A stretch of DNA of 56,644 nt from Nemertoderma westbladi (Eukaryota > Xenacoelomorpha > Nemertodermatida > Nemertodermatidae): NCBI GenBank assembly GCA_032718475.1, contig JAUCBJ010006940.1:1-56644 (forward strand), in the 5' to 3' direction. The position numbers were made by a program, and so were the translations under genes. Under the pieces are notes generated by a model. It was not told the origin of the DNA. It made no database searches and was given only the letters and a program-made list of their open reading frames with translations. Positions 46,821 to 56,022 of this stretch are shown in pieces (position 1 is the first letter of the stretch; every line of letters begins with the position of its first letter).

Positions 46821-47988
46821 TACTACTACTACTACTACTAGGATCGGCATGCTGCATTGCAGCTGCATTTTTAAGAATGCTGTGCCGGATTGTCAACAAA
46901 ATTGCACCGCCACAACTCCCTATCACCCATGACATTTGCTAGATCATCCACATCTTTAAGGGCAGTGTCCTTTAAGATGCGTCTCAAGAAAGTCATGGGC
47001 TGTCCACCATGCTTATTCACTCCATGAGGCTGCCAAAGTACAAGATTATGCACTGGCTGGTCCTCACGGCGAAAGCAATGTCCTGCAAAGCGGAGGCGAT
47101 TTTGTTCTAGTGTCAAGCTTGGGGGAACCAATGAGACACCTCCAATGGTATATAGTGTCTGGTTGGAGATCTGTGCATTGTACTTGACACAATGAACCCG
47201 GCGTAGCATTCTTGTGAATGTGCCATCCAGAGATTTGGTGTCCTCAGCAGTTAGAGCCCAGCATGGACTCCCGTAGAGGAGTACTGGAACTACTGCTGCT
47301 CTAAATAATCGGACCTTAAGTTTCCGATTAATTCTCGGTGACTTCCAAATCCTGGAAAGCCTATTCAAGGCTGTCCATGCCTTTCCCTTACGTATTCGAA
47401 GGTCCTCACCTGACTTCCGGATCCATGATCCCAGGTAACAGAAGTCGTCCACATGCTCAAGCATACCATCCTTTGAGCTTATGCTCATCCGATCAGAGAC
47501 TTGCTGAGGACTTTCAAAGTTAACTGTCAGAATTTTGGTCTTTCTGGAGTTAATAAAAAGACCAACACTAGAAGCAGCATGTTCTAATGAGCTGAGGAGC
47601 CGTTGGGCTCCCTCTAATGATTCTGAGAGTACTCCCAAGTCATCAGCAAAGTCTAGATCAGTTAGGTACTTGGCAGGATTTCCTCGACTTCTGGAGCCAG
47701 TAGGTGGAGTTATCATCACCCCATCATCATTATGATGATCTAAGGACATGCGTAGAACATAGTCAACCACAATAATGAACAAGAATGGTGCAAGTGTGTC
47801 TCCTTGGAGGACGCCCCATAACACTTCAAATGGTTCTGTGTCACCGTCAACAGTAGACACAAATGTTGTCGAACCATCGTATACTGATCTGATTGCTGCA
47901 ATAATTTCATCAGGAATCCCATATAATGAAAGTATGCTGAACATACGTGAGCGAGAGACTGAATCAAAGGCCTTGAAGAAGTCAACAA
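46821..47988 (-). mobile_element. RTE-like LINE copy 2 in the receptor intron, 5' truncated
   Basis: Minus-strand copy nearly identical to 38950-40123. The RT frame (about 47988-46871) is open to the stop with VDFFKAFDSVSRS, QGDTLAPFLF and LDFADDLGVLSE. The tail is (cta)n. It is truncated further than copy 1: family sequence starts at 47988 (gttgacttcttc), and the first few codons above that (to 48004) are not RTE. Oriented with the host gene. Confidence 0.9.
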
Positions 47989-50263
47989 TCGGACGAACTA
48001 CCAATTAAATTTTTTTTTACAAAGTTTAAGTTGACTCGATATGAAACTGTTTCGAAAATTTCTACAAATTTGCTCCGATTTAAAGAGGGTTGGGAAAGAA
48101 GGTTAAACTCATGCATGCAATATGTAAAATAGACGGTAATGCCTGAACTGACCATAATTACATTGGGAAACTTTTAAACGGAAACATGTAAAGCGCCACA
48201 ACGAACATTATTTATGGAGAGTGTTATAGTTTTTACTGACAGTGTTGGTGGTGGGCTTAAAATTTGAATGTAAATAATGGTAATTGGTAAATAAAATGTA
48301 TCGATTTACAGTTATATGCGGTCTTATATAATGGCTATAAACGTTGTGGAATAACACAACACTGTATCGACAATGGCCACATATTCGACGAATATAACGT
48401 GTCAGTTCTAGACTCCCATATATAGATCCAACCGATTTGGCAACTCACGAAACTATTCAAATACGAACAAATTTATATACATATATTTTTATAATAATTT
48501 ATTTTACCAGGAATAAAACGACATTAAAAATTATACTTTCTTTGATGAGTGACACTTATATACTTATATGAACTTACATTAATATTTTTCCACACTCACT
48601 GTTCTGTACACTCGTAATTTTTGAAAAAGACTCTTATTCTGCTATAAACAGTACAATAATTCCACACTTATTGTAACATGAGAAAACCTACCAAATCCAA
48701 TGATACATTTATCTGTTTGTGGGAAAGTATGTTTGTTTGTTTGTGGTGGTGGGAAATTTCAAAAAGGTCAGGGTATCATATTCTGTATCACTACCGGTCT
48801 AAATACTCAGTGTCAAGTTGTTCAAACAGTATTCCAAACCGTATGAGTAAAAAATCAGCTCCCTACTGCACGAGAATTTAACTCGCAGAAATAAGCTGTT
48901 TCCTTATTAAAAATTGTATTAGTTCAACTCAGAGCAGAGGACCCCATGTAACCGGAATTTTCAATTTTACATTTAAATTTTTACAAAAGTTTTATAAAAG
49001 TGACTTTTACGAAATTGTTGCCTCCGTTTCGTTGCCATTTTTCCCATCAATAGTGATTTATTTTTTATATATTTGAAAGCTTGCATTGTGAGGATTCCAA
49101 AAATGTATTAATGTCTAAATTTCGTTGATAAACAGATGAGATATGGGCGTTCTAAGATTGCAAGAAGTATCTTTCATTATAATATACCAGTATGTATGTG
49201 TAGCTATGCATACATAAATCTAATAATATATTATAAATAGGATAAATAAATGGGATTTTTATCATAAAAATGATAAAAATAATATCACGTTTTAGAATGT
49301 TGTGTTTATATTAATTATAATAAATGACCACCAGCGAATGATAATTTATCACAATCTTTGAACGCCAGTATTATATCTCAGCTGTTTCTCAACGAAACTC
49401 AAAATATATTTATATTTGGAATCCTTACAACTCAAGCTTTCTAATAATATGTCGTTGTGGCCAATATGAGGAATGGCCGTGATGCAATGAGGGCGATATC
49501 GCAAACGTTAAACGTCTATAAATTCAAAAAAGAAAATTCTACGTAGCCCCATGTTAAATAAAGTATGATAAAGATTGTATGAAAATAAGGTGGGGTGTGG
49601 GTTAGGGATGTCCCTTCTTATCTAAAATGACAGGTGTAATATATTATTATAATAAGCCTTTGTTGTAAGTAATGGGAGTGTGTGGCAGCCTTGAAAATGA
49701 AAGTTTTTATTATACATTACCGGTTGTATTCTCTTACAGTTACTTTACTGCATTGCAGTACCGGTACGCCTATTGGTACCATTATAGTTTGGTTATTTAA
49801 GTAGAACTACCAGTTGGTTAAAACGCCATTGTTACAAACCAATAACAAACAACCTAACAGATAACTGAATACATAATATTATTAAGCTAATTGCTGGTTT
49901 ATTTGTTTATTTTTATGTTACATTTACCTGAACCAAACCGCACCTAAAACTATCCGACTACAGGGACTATGTTGTAATGGTCTATATTCTGATACCCCTA
50001 TTAGACTAATTTTAATTTCGTTCCCATGGTACCCAATATTGGCAGGAGGCAGTGAAGGTAATGTTCAGTTAATCCGCATCATATCGGTAAGTAAATTATT
50101 AATTAAATAAAATTAAATTAAAGAATAATAATTAATGTAATTAATTAATTTAAGTGTTATAATGATTATTACTTACTATGGTACATGGTACGGTACTGAA
50201 TTAGACACTAGGCCTAATTAATTAATTTAACGTGTTTTAATAAAAGAGGTCTATTAATTAATT
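47989..50263. other. AT-rich intronic sequence, no clear gene
   Basis: No long open frame on either strand. The one protein-like patch is a plus-strand stretch at about 49990-50086, described as a finding. A short plus-strand open frame at 48678-48881 has no recognisable content. Confidence 0.5.
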
Positions 50264-50265
50264 AC

Positions 50266-51118
50266 CTGTAATAATATGCCGGTCTTCTTTACAGAAATCG
50301 ACAGAATAGATTCCGCTCCCCGTTCCTTCAATCCGGTTGATAACCTTCCCAGTTACAGAATTTAGAATATAAATCAACCCGGTGTTCCACCCAACAGCAG
50401 CGATTCTGGATCCGTTCGGACTCAATACGATCCTCCGGACCTCAGGAGTTGCTTCCTGTCTCCACAAGGTCTCCCCTGTACCAACACCGAAGCGATGGAT
50501 CCCTCCTCCCTCATCTACCGACACCACTGACTCCCCATCCGGACCCCAACCCAGACTGTTGACCCCCCAACTGTGCCCCCGGTATTGATACAACATCTCC
50601 CGGGTTCCGGTCACCCAAACTTTTACTGTTCCATCCCGCGAACAGCTGACCAACCGGGACCCGTTCGAGTCGAACCGAATACAGTAAACCCACCCAGAAT
50701 GCCCCACCCAGTTCGTAACCTTATATTTCCCCCCAGTTATTGATATAATAGAAATCCCCCCATCCAACCCACAAGTTGCAATGACGTCCCGGTTGGAGGG
50801 ATTTATATCTATTCCCAACCTATATACATACTCCCCCCCACCAACCACTAACTCCTCCCCCGGTACCTCCACTACGACCCTCCAACCGGTCGCTTCCCGC
50901 TCCCAGACAGTCACCGACCCCCCCACCCAGGTTCCCGAGGCAACGCGGTTCCCGTCCGTAGAAACCGCGACTGTCCTGTAACGGGTAGAACCTCCGGATC
51001 GCGGTAGATATTCCTTTTCGTAGAGAGTTGTTGAGTTTATGATACAGGGGAGGTTGTCAGACACAAAGACAACCTCCTCGGTACCCGGGATCATTTTGAG
51101 TTCCAGGATCGCCGCCAT
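50266..51118 (-). CDS. WD40-ROC-COR-tandem CARD protein, exon 1 (WD40 propeller)
   Basis: Starts at ATG 51118 in a good context (aacaATGGCG). 284 codons plus one base. Seven WD40-type blades: ~1-40; 45-90 (STDGNRVASGTWVGGSVTVW); 97-139 (SNRDVIATCGLDGGISII); 140-181 (SNGSRLVSCSRDGTVKVW); 182-222 (PDGESVVSVDEGGGIHRF); 226-265 (SPNGSRIAAVGWNTGLIYIL); 267 on (DFCKEDRHIITG), which is cut by the donor GTAATT at 50265-50260 and finished by exon 2. GH dipeptides precede blades 4 and 5. WD40 propellers bind proteins; in Apaf-1-like sensors they hold the ligand. Here the propeller is N-terminal. This exon is much richer in G+C than exon 2. Read alone it would look like a 286-aa protein ending in the intron. 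Confidence 0.87.
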
Positions 51119-51280
51119 TGTTAGGGGGATTATTGAATCTAAAAGATAAAATAAAGTAAATTGCCGCTAAATTGCTAAAGTACTAATAAGTATTACAGCG
51201 CTAGTAATTGTTATTAGATAGTCAGCGTAGCCAGTAATTATTTACTAGCTGTTTTTATTTATTCGGTTTGTATAAACGAT
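51119..51280 (-). promoter_or_regulatory. Probable 5' UTR and proximal promoter of the receptor gene
   Basis: 162 bp between the start codon and the BEL-type LTR. AT-rich; no clear TATA box placed. The LTR start (U3) faces it, so the gene's promoter is either in this short stretch, inside the LTR, or beyond it. Confidence 0.4.
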
Positions 51281-52508
51281 TGTAAAAGCCTTTGCTGAAT
51301 TGCCCCGTTATTTTTATTATCTTTTACATTAAAATACTCTGTAGTTGATTTAATAAGTGTAAGAGACCGTATTATTGCTGTATCGGTGTTTTTAGAGGAT
51401 CTAAGACCTATTTCCTCCGTATGTGTACTGTGAAAGGCATATTTTGTGATTCTATGGCAATTCGTGACGCAAAGGGGTGATAGCTACTCTTGAACAGTAG
51501 TTACTATGACTACGGTTAACAGCTGACATTCATACGTGTTGATTTCCTTTGTTCTACGGCGTCTCTCAGTTCAGTCAGCCAATGAGAGCGTTTTTGTGGC
51601 TCCTTGTACAGAAAATTTCCGAGAAATGACGCAATGCCTATGTGCAGTGTTTACATTCAGTCTTGAGCCAAAGAAAGAACGGCTTGGAAGTATTTTGTGC
51701 TGTACTGCTTTTTAGTCGTACACTAGTAGGTTTAATTATAAAGGGCATATATCCTTTAACTGATGACTGCTGACTGATCATACATGCTGACTGCTGAAAC
51801 ATTGCAAACTCATAACAATCAGTGTTTTCATTGTTGTTTTATACTGCTATTTACCGTCAGTTCTTCATAATATGGTTGATGAATAATTATATTTGGAATA
51901 ACGATAAACAACCCCTAAACCCAATATTCTTGATATACCGAAGGTAAGAGAGAAGGGTTACAAATAAACGATTGTGACTTATGTTAAAGTGGTTTGAAGT
52001 GAATCTAATGTTATTTGATAGACCCTACATGATTCAGTCTGTGTTCCTTTTATATGTGACTAAAATCAGTGAAGATTGGCAGATTAGTGTGCAGTATTGT
52101 GCAGCATTGTGTATGAGTGAGTCTGTTAAAGAAGCAATTCCTAAAGAATGCGCCATATATGTGAATTATAATTAAGCCATATCGTTGTGAGTAGTTTAAG
52201 TCATAACTCTGTTTATATAGATAAAGCGCCACGTCCTAAAGGAACTGTTAATATTACCGAAGGTGAATAATATTGTCAGAGATTATATAATACTGTCAGT
52301 CGAATAATACATTAGGCTTACATAGCAATAAAAATTAAACCGTCGAACCCAATCTCCCGGGAATATCCAGCGGGTGAATGGTCGCGCACGGATTGGTTTC
52401 GACTAGTGTAGTGAATCAAATACTTGTCATAGACTAAAAGCAGATTTAATATCTAGAAGACATCTTGATTTGGTGGGTTAAACTGCCAAAGGTCTGAAAG
52501 CGCGAACA
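51281..52508 (+). repeat. LTR of the partial BEL-2 relative (1228 bp)
   Basis: Eight bases shorter than the 1236-bp BEL-2 LTRs. It keeps the 64-codon open frame (51981-52175) with one residue changed (MIQS for MSQS). Confidence 0.88.
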
Positions 52509-53107
52509 TTAAAGGATATAGCTTCTTTATTGCAGTAAGCAATAAAGTCGAAAGTATCGGTCGACCGGTAACCAGTAGGCCTGACTGCCTGATCATCCGG
52601 ACCGGTACCTACTTCCGTATAAGTACAGCAGTATTATTCGATTTGATTATATATGCCGGTAGGTCTTAATAATTAATCGGGGACGCCTGGTTTTTATTGG
52701 GATTTTACTTAGGCCTATTTCTGTCAGTTTTATTTGTTTGTAGGCCAGTATTGAACAGAAGGCGTGTAAACCTGATCAGATTGTACAGACAATTTGTAGG
52801 CTGAGCTGTTGTCTGATTGCTGTTAAGTCCGAACGAATTGCAGTGTGTGTAGAGCACTTGTCCGATTAAGTACGGTTAGGAAGTAGGGGCAGCAACGCTG
52901 TAAGGTAAACCCCCAACTAAAGAATAAGTCGCACTACTGGGTTAGAGCGCATACTCCCTAATCATTTCGGAGTCTGCATGTCCTGTAGTTTATTTAGGCT
53001 TGAGAGTAGTCTGCCATCGTTTAGTCTGTACTTTGTTTGTGTAAGTCTGTACGGGTAGCGTATAATTTTATTTAAATAATTTGTAGGCTGGATAGTTGTC
53101 TGGCTGT
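51281..53107 (+). mobile_element. Partial BEL-2-related element: LTR (51281-52508) plus leader
   Basis: The LTR begins TGTAAAAGCC and ends GCGAACA, matching the BEL-2 LTR in the opposite orientation. The first ~650 bp (U3 side) is clearly diverged, while 51950-52508 is nearly the same. The match continues into the BEL-2 leader (52509-53107) and stops at gtctggctgttaata. No gag or 3' LTR follows, so this is a truncated relative. It sits between two host genes. Confidence 0.88.
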
Positions 53108-54792
53108 TAATAATTATATGAAATATAATTAAATAAGGGAGACAACTCATAGTCTCTATAATTACACTTAGAATGTTGTGGCCTATAGACTACAATAATA
53201 GTACCACTTCCTGCTTGTAGAACATTGTGATTGTGCTGGTGGTTTCCAAGATTTCTAATCTTAGCAAGAAGGTAATTTCTCTCTTTTGAGTGCAGTGGTT
53301 CCTTGGAAATATCAACAACTAGATGTTCATCTTGATGAGCAATCTCCATATGCTGAAACAGCTTTGAATATCCTTTTTCGCAAAAGTAACAAAAAAATTT
53401 TCTGTCCCACTTCCGTATTTTTCCATAATTGTTTGTGGCGAAGATGTGAATATTTGATTTGTCCTGATTTTTGACTCCATTTGATAATGTTGCAAATGGA
53501 TCATATTGACATTGATCACTTGATTCCTCGCAATATTTAATTTCTTCATTACATTCAGATGCAGTGTAGTTTGAATCATTATCTGATGATTCATTCTCTG
53601 ATGATGCATCCTGCATATCCGAATCTGTTCCAGTTGTAGTTTGGAGTCCCACTTGCCCTATTTCCTCACTTTCATTTATACCAATATCATTAATGGTAGG
53701 TAAAGCAGATTCAAATAAACTAGCTCCAGCAATAATGTCTCCTGATATAGATCCATTAACAATTCTTTCCTTTGTACCTTCAGCAATAATGTCTCCTGAT
53801 ATAGATCCATTAACAACTCTTTCCTTTGTACCTTCAGCAATAATGTCTCCTGATATAGATCCATTAACAACTCGTTCCTTTGTACCTTCAGCAATAATGT
53901 CTCCTGATATAGATCCATTAACAACTCGTTCCTTTGTACCTTCAGCAATAATGTCTCCTGATATAGATCCATTAACAACTCGTTCCTTTGTACCTTCAGC
54001 AATAATGTCTCCTGATATAGATCCATTAACAACTCGTTCCTTTGTACCTTCAGCAATAATGTCTCCTGATATAGATGCATTAACAACTCGTTCCTTTGTA
54101 CCTTCAGCAAAAATGTCTCCTGATATAGATCCATTAACAACTCGTTCCTTTGTACCTTCAGCAATAATGTCTCCTGATATAGATCCATTAACAACTCGTT
54201 CCTTTGTACCTTCAGCAATAATGTCTCCTGATATAGATCCATTAACAACTCGTTCCTTTGTACCTTCAGCAATAATGTCTCCTGATATAGATGCATTAAC
54301 AACTCGTTCCTTTGTACCTTCAGCAATAATGTCTCCTGATATAGATCCATTAACAATTCGTTCCTTTGTACCTTCTAATTCGTTAAGACTATCAATTTTA
54401 AAACTAGAAGTTGTAGTTTGGAGTCCCACTTGCCCTATTTCCTCATTTTCAATTATACCAATATCATTAATGGTAGGTGAAACAGATTCAAATACACTAG
54501 CATCAACAATACCTCCTGATATAAACTCATTAAATGGTTCACATAAAACTCGTTCATTAGTACTTTCTAATTCGACAAGACTATCCATTTTAAAACTATC
54601 CTCCGAATCGTTAGGAGTATTAATTGCAGTCATAGTAACATCGAAGGCACTGTGCACTTCTCCCATCACCCATTCAGGACTAATTAGCTCTATGATTCCA
54701 TCATCATACTGAACTCGAACTTTATATCCTTCTCTACGTTTTCCTTTTCCTGGATAGAAACAAGAGGTAATATTATCACTATGAAAATTCAT
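53107..54792 (-). CDS. Uncharacterised protein with 12 x 18-aa repeats and a C2H2-like zinc module
   Basis: 561 codons from ATG 54792. Residues ~15-45 (GYKVRVQYDDGIIELISPEW) resemble a small beta-rich, possibly Tudor-like segment. Two related ~70-aa modules follow; each opens with FK[MI]DSL.ELE and ends with EEIGQVGLQTTT. In the second, an 18-aa piece (EGTKERVVNGSISGDIIA) is repeated 12 times. An acidic Ser/Asp stretch precedes the C-terminal module KWDRKFFCYFCEKGYSKLFQHMEIAH, a C2H2-like finger, then RNLGNHQHNHNVL ... IIVVYRP. I recall similar zinc modules in invertebrate predicted proteins of unknown role, usually longer, so the true end may lie in another exon: a GTGTAAT donor candidate occurs after RPQHS. 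The stop falls at the junction with the partial BEL-2 relative. Confidence 0.65.
   Translation of the reverse strand: MNFHSDNITSCFYPGKGKRREGYKVRVQYDDGIIELISPEWVMGEVHSAFDVTMTAINTPNDSEDSFKMDSLVELESTNERVLCEPFNEFISGGIVDASVFESVSPTINDIGIIENEEIGQVGLQTTTSSFKIDSLNELEGTKERIVNGSISGDIIAEGTKERVVNASISGDIIAEGTKERVVNGSISGDIIAEGTKERVVNGSISGDIIAEGTKERVVNGSISGDIFAEGTKERVVNASISGDIIAEGTKERVVNGSISGDIIAEGTKERVVNGSISGDIIAEGTKERVVNGSISGDIIAEGTKERVVNGSISGDIIAEGTKERVVNGSISGDIIAEGTKERIVNGSISGDIIAGASLFESALPTINDIGINESEEIGQVGLQTTTGTDSDMQDASSENESSDNDSNYTASECNEEIKYCEESSDQCQYDPFATLSNGVKNQDKSNIHIFATNNYGKIRKWDRKFFCYFCEKGYSKLFQHMEIAHQDEHLVVDISKEPLHSKERNYLLAKIRNLGNHQHNHNVLQAGSGTIIVVYRPQHSKCNYRDYELSPLFNYISYNY
53721..54377 (-). repeat. 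54-bp coding minisatellite, 12 copies
   Basis: Twelve 54-bp units inside the open frame, differing at few positions (I/V, G/A, I/F changes in the protein). Other frames on both strands are also open across it because 54 is a multiple of three. Confidence 0.93.
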
Positions 54793-55581
54793 CCCACTTC
54801 CGGGGAAAATCGGCGCAAATAACAGATGATTACTCTCAAAACGTTAATAACGTATCACTAAAACCTGATCCTTTCGCAAAATGCATAAGTTAACATTGAG
54901 AAAAGATGTTAATTCATTTGCATCCAATCCAATATCACCCCCCCCCCCCCTTCATCACATACCTAGGATGCAAGGCAGCCATACATCGTAAAAAGAGGAT
55001 ATACAAATTCGTCAAAGAATAAAATATTGTCTAATATTTCTGAAACCACACAAAGCCTATCAAACATTTATCTTTTAGGGGTTTACTGGGTCGGAGATTT
55101 CATTACCGATATCATTTATTGTGTTTGGCGGAATCTAGGCTGTCTGTCTTTTTGTCCATCAGCAATTTTGATATAGTACGAAAAGTGCAAGCATTTCAAA
55201 AAAGAGTCAAGACGTGGGTAAAATTTTTTTAAAGTGTTACTATCGGATTCACCGACCTCAAAAACCCTGTAGTGAAATATTAGTGGAAAAAATCCAATAT
55301 CGAAAGTGATATAGCGAAAACGCGTAAAGATTTAAAATCTCCATAAAAGTTCGGTCTTAATTAAACAATAAAAGATTATGATTTTTACAAAACAACAACA
55401 AATACACCAAACAATGTACCGGTATAAAGGTATTGTCCAACATAACATATAGGATTACCCTTAAAGGTTTGCAGCTTATTTCCAAGAGGGTCCTTTATGT
55501 TACTTGGTTACAAATACAATATTATTACACAAATACGATACGCATAAAACAAATATAATATGTAATTACATATTGTGGAAG
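54793..55581. other. Intergenic, no gene seen
   Basis: Contains a run of 12 C at about 54938-54950 and AT-rich sequence. Presumed upstream region of the 561-codon gene. Nothing else recognised. Confidence 0.5.
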
Positions 55582-55806
55582 TTACATAGAATTAATCGGA
55601 AACTTAAGGTCCGATTATTTAGAGCAGCAGTAGTGCCCGTACTCCTATGGGAGTCCATGCTAGGCTCTAACTGCTGAGGACACCAAATCTCTGGATGGCA
55701 CATTCACAAGAATGCTACGCCGGGTTCATGGTGTCAGGTAAAATGCACACATCTCCAACCGCAGACACTATATAACAGTGGAGATGTCGCATTGGTTCCC
55801 CCAATC
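55582..55806 (+). mobile_element. RTE-like LINE fragment
   Basis: About 215 bp matching 39618-39835 of RTE copy 1 (gaattaatcggaaacttaag, accaaatctctggatggcac), with substitutions and small indels that break the frame. It ends at ccccaatc and is followed by a (tta)n microsatellite. An internal fragment without its own 3' end. Confidence 0.9.
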
Positions 55807-56022
55807 TATATTATTATTATTATCATTATTATCGTACCGTACATATTGATTAAAACACAATAGTACAGACAGATTAATATATGTATGTATGTATGTATGA
55901 AAAAAAAAGAAGGAAAAAAATGAAGCAAAAATTAAGAGCACAAAAGTGGCCTAGATATATAAATGTATGTACAGAATAAGCATTAAACGTACCTAGTGAA
56001 CAAGTCAACAGACAATATAATA
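55807..56022. other. Microsatellites and LINE-C 3' flank
   Basis: (tat)n at about 55808-55833, (tatg)n at about 55879-55898 and an A-rich stretch at 55899-55925. The part next to 56023 is likely the 3' UTR of LINE-C. Confidence 0.5.

Larger units (their letters stand above)
46177..50265 (-). other. Intron of the receptor gene (GT at 50265, AG at 46177)
   Basis: Donor ACAG|GTAATT at 50266/50265 and acceptor TATACAG|GAG at 46177/46176 are both phase 1, and joining them completes a WD40 strand. The intron holds a 35-bp minisatellite (46502-46820), an RTE copy (46821-47988) and about 2.2 kb of AT-rich DNA (47989-50265) with no clear gene. Supported by sequence only. Confidence 0.8.

Noticed and set aside
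50258-50263. Stop codon at 50258 as the true end of the WD40 protein
   Set aside because: It lies just after a good donor (G|GTAATT), and blade seven would be left incomplete.
53693-54712. 339-codon plus-strand frame (SPDIDPLTTRSFVPSA repeats)
   Set aside because: Antisense of the 54-bp coding array; the minus-strand frame has unique domains on both sides and the plus frame does not.
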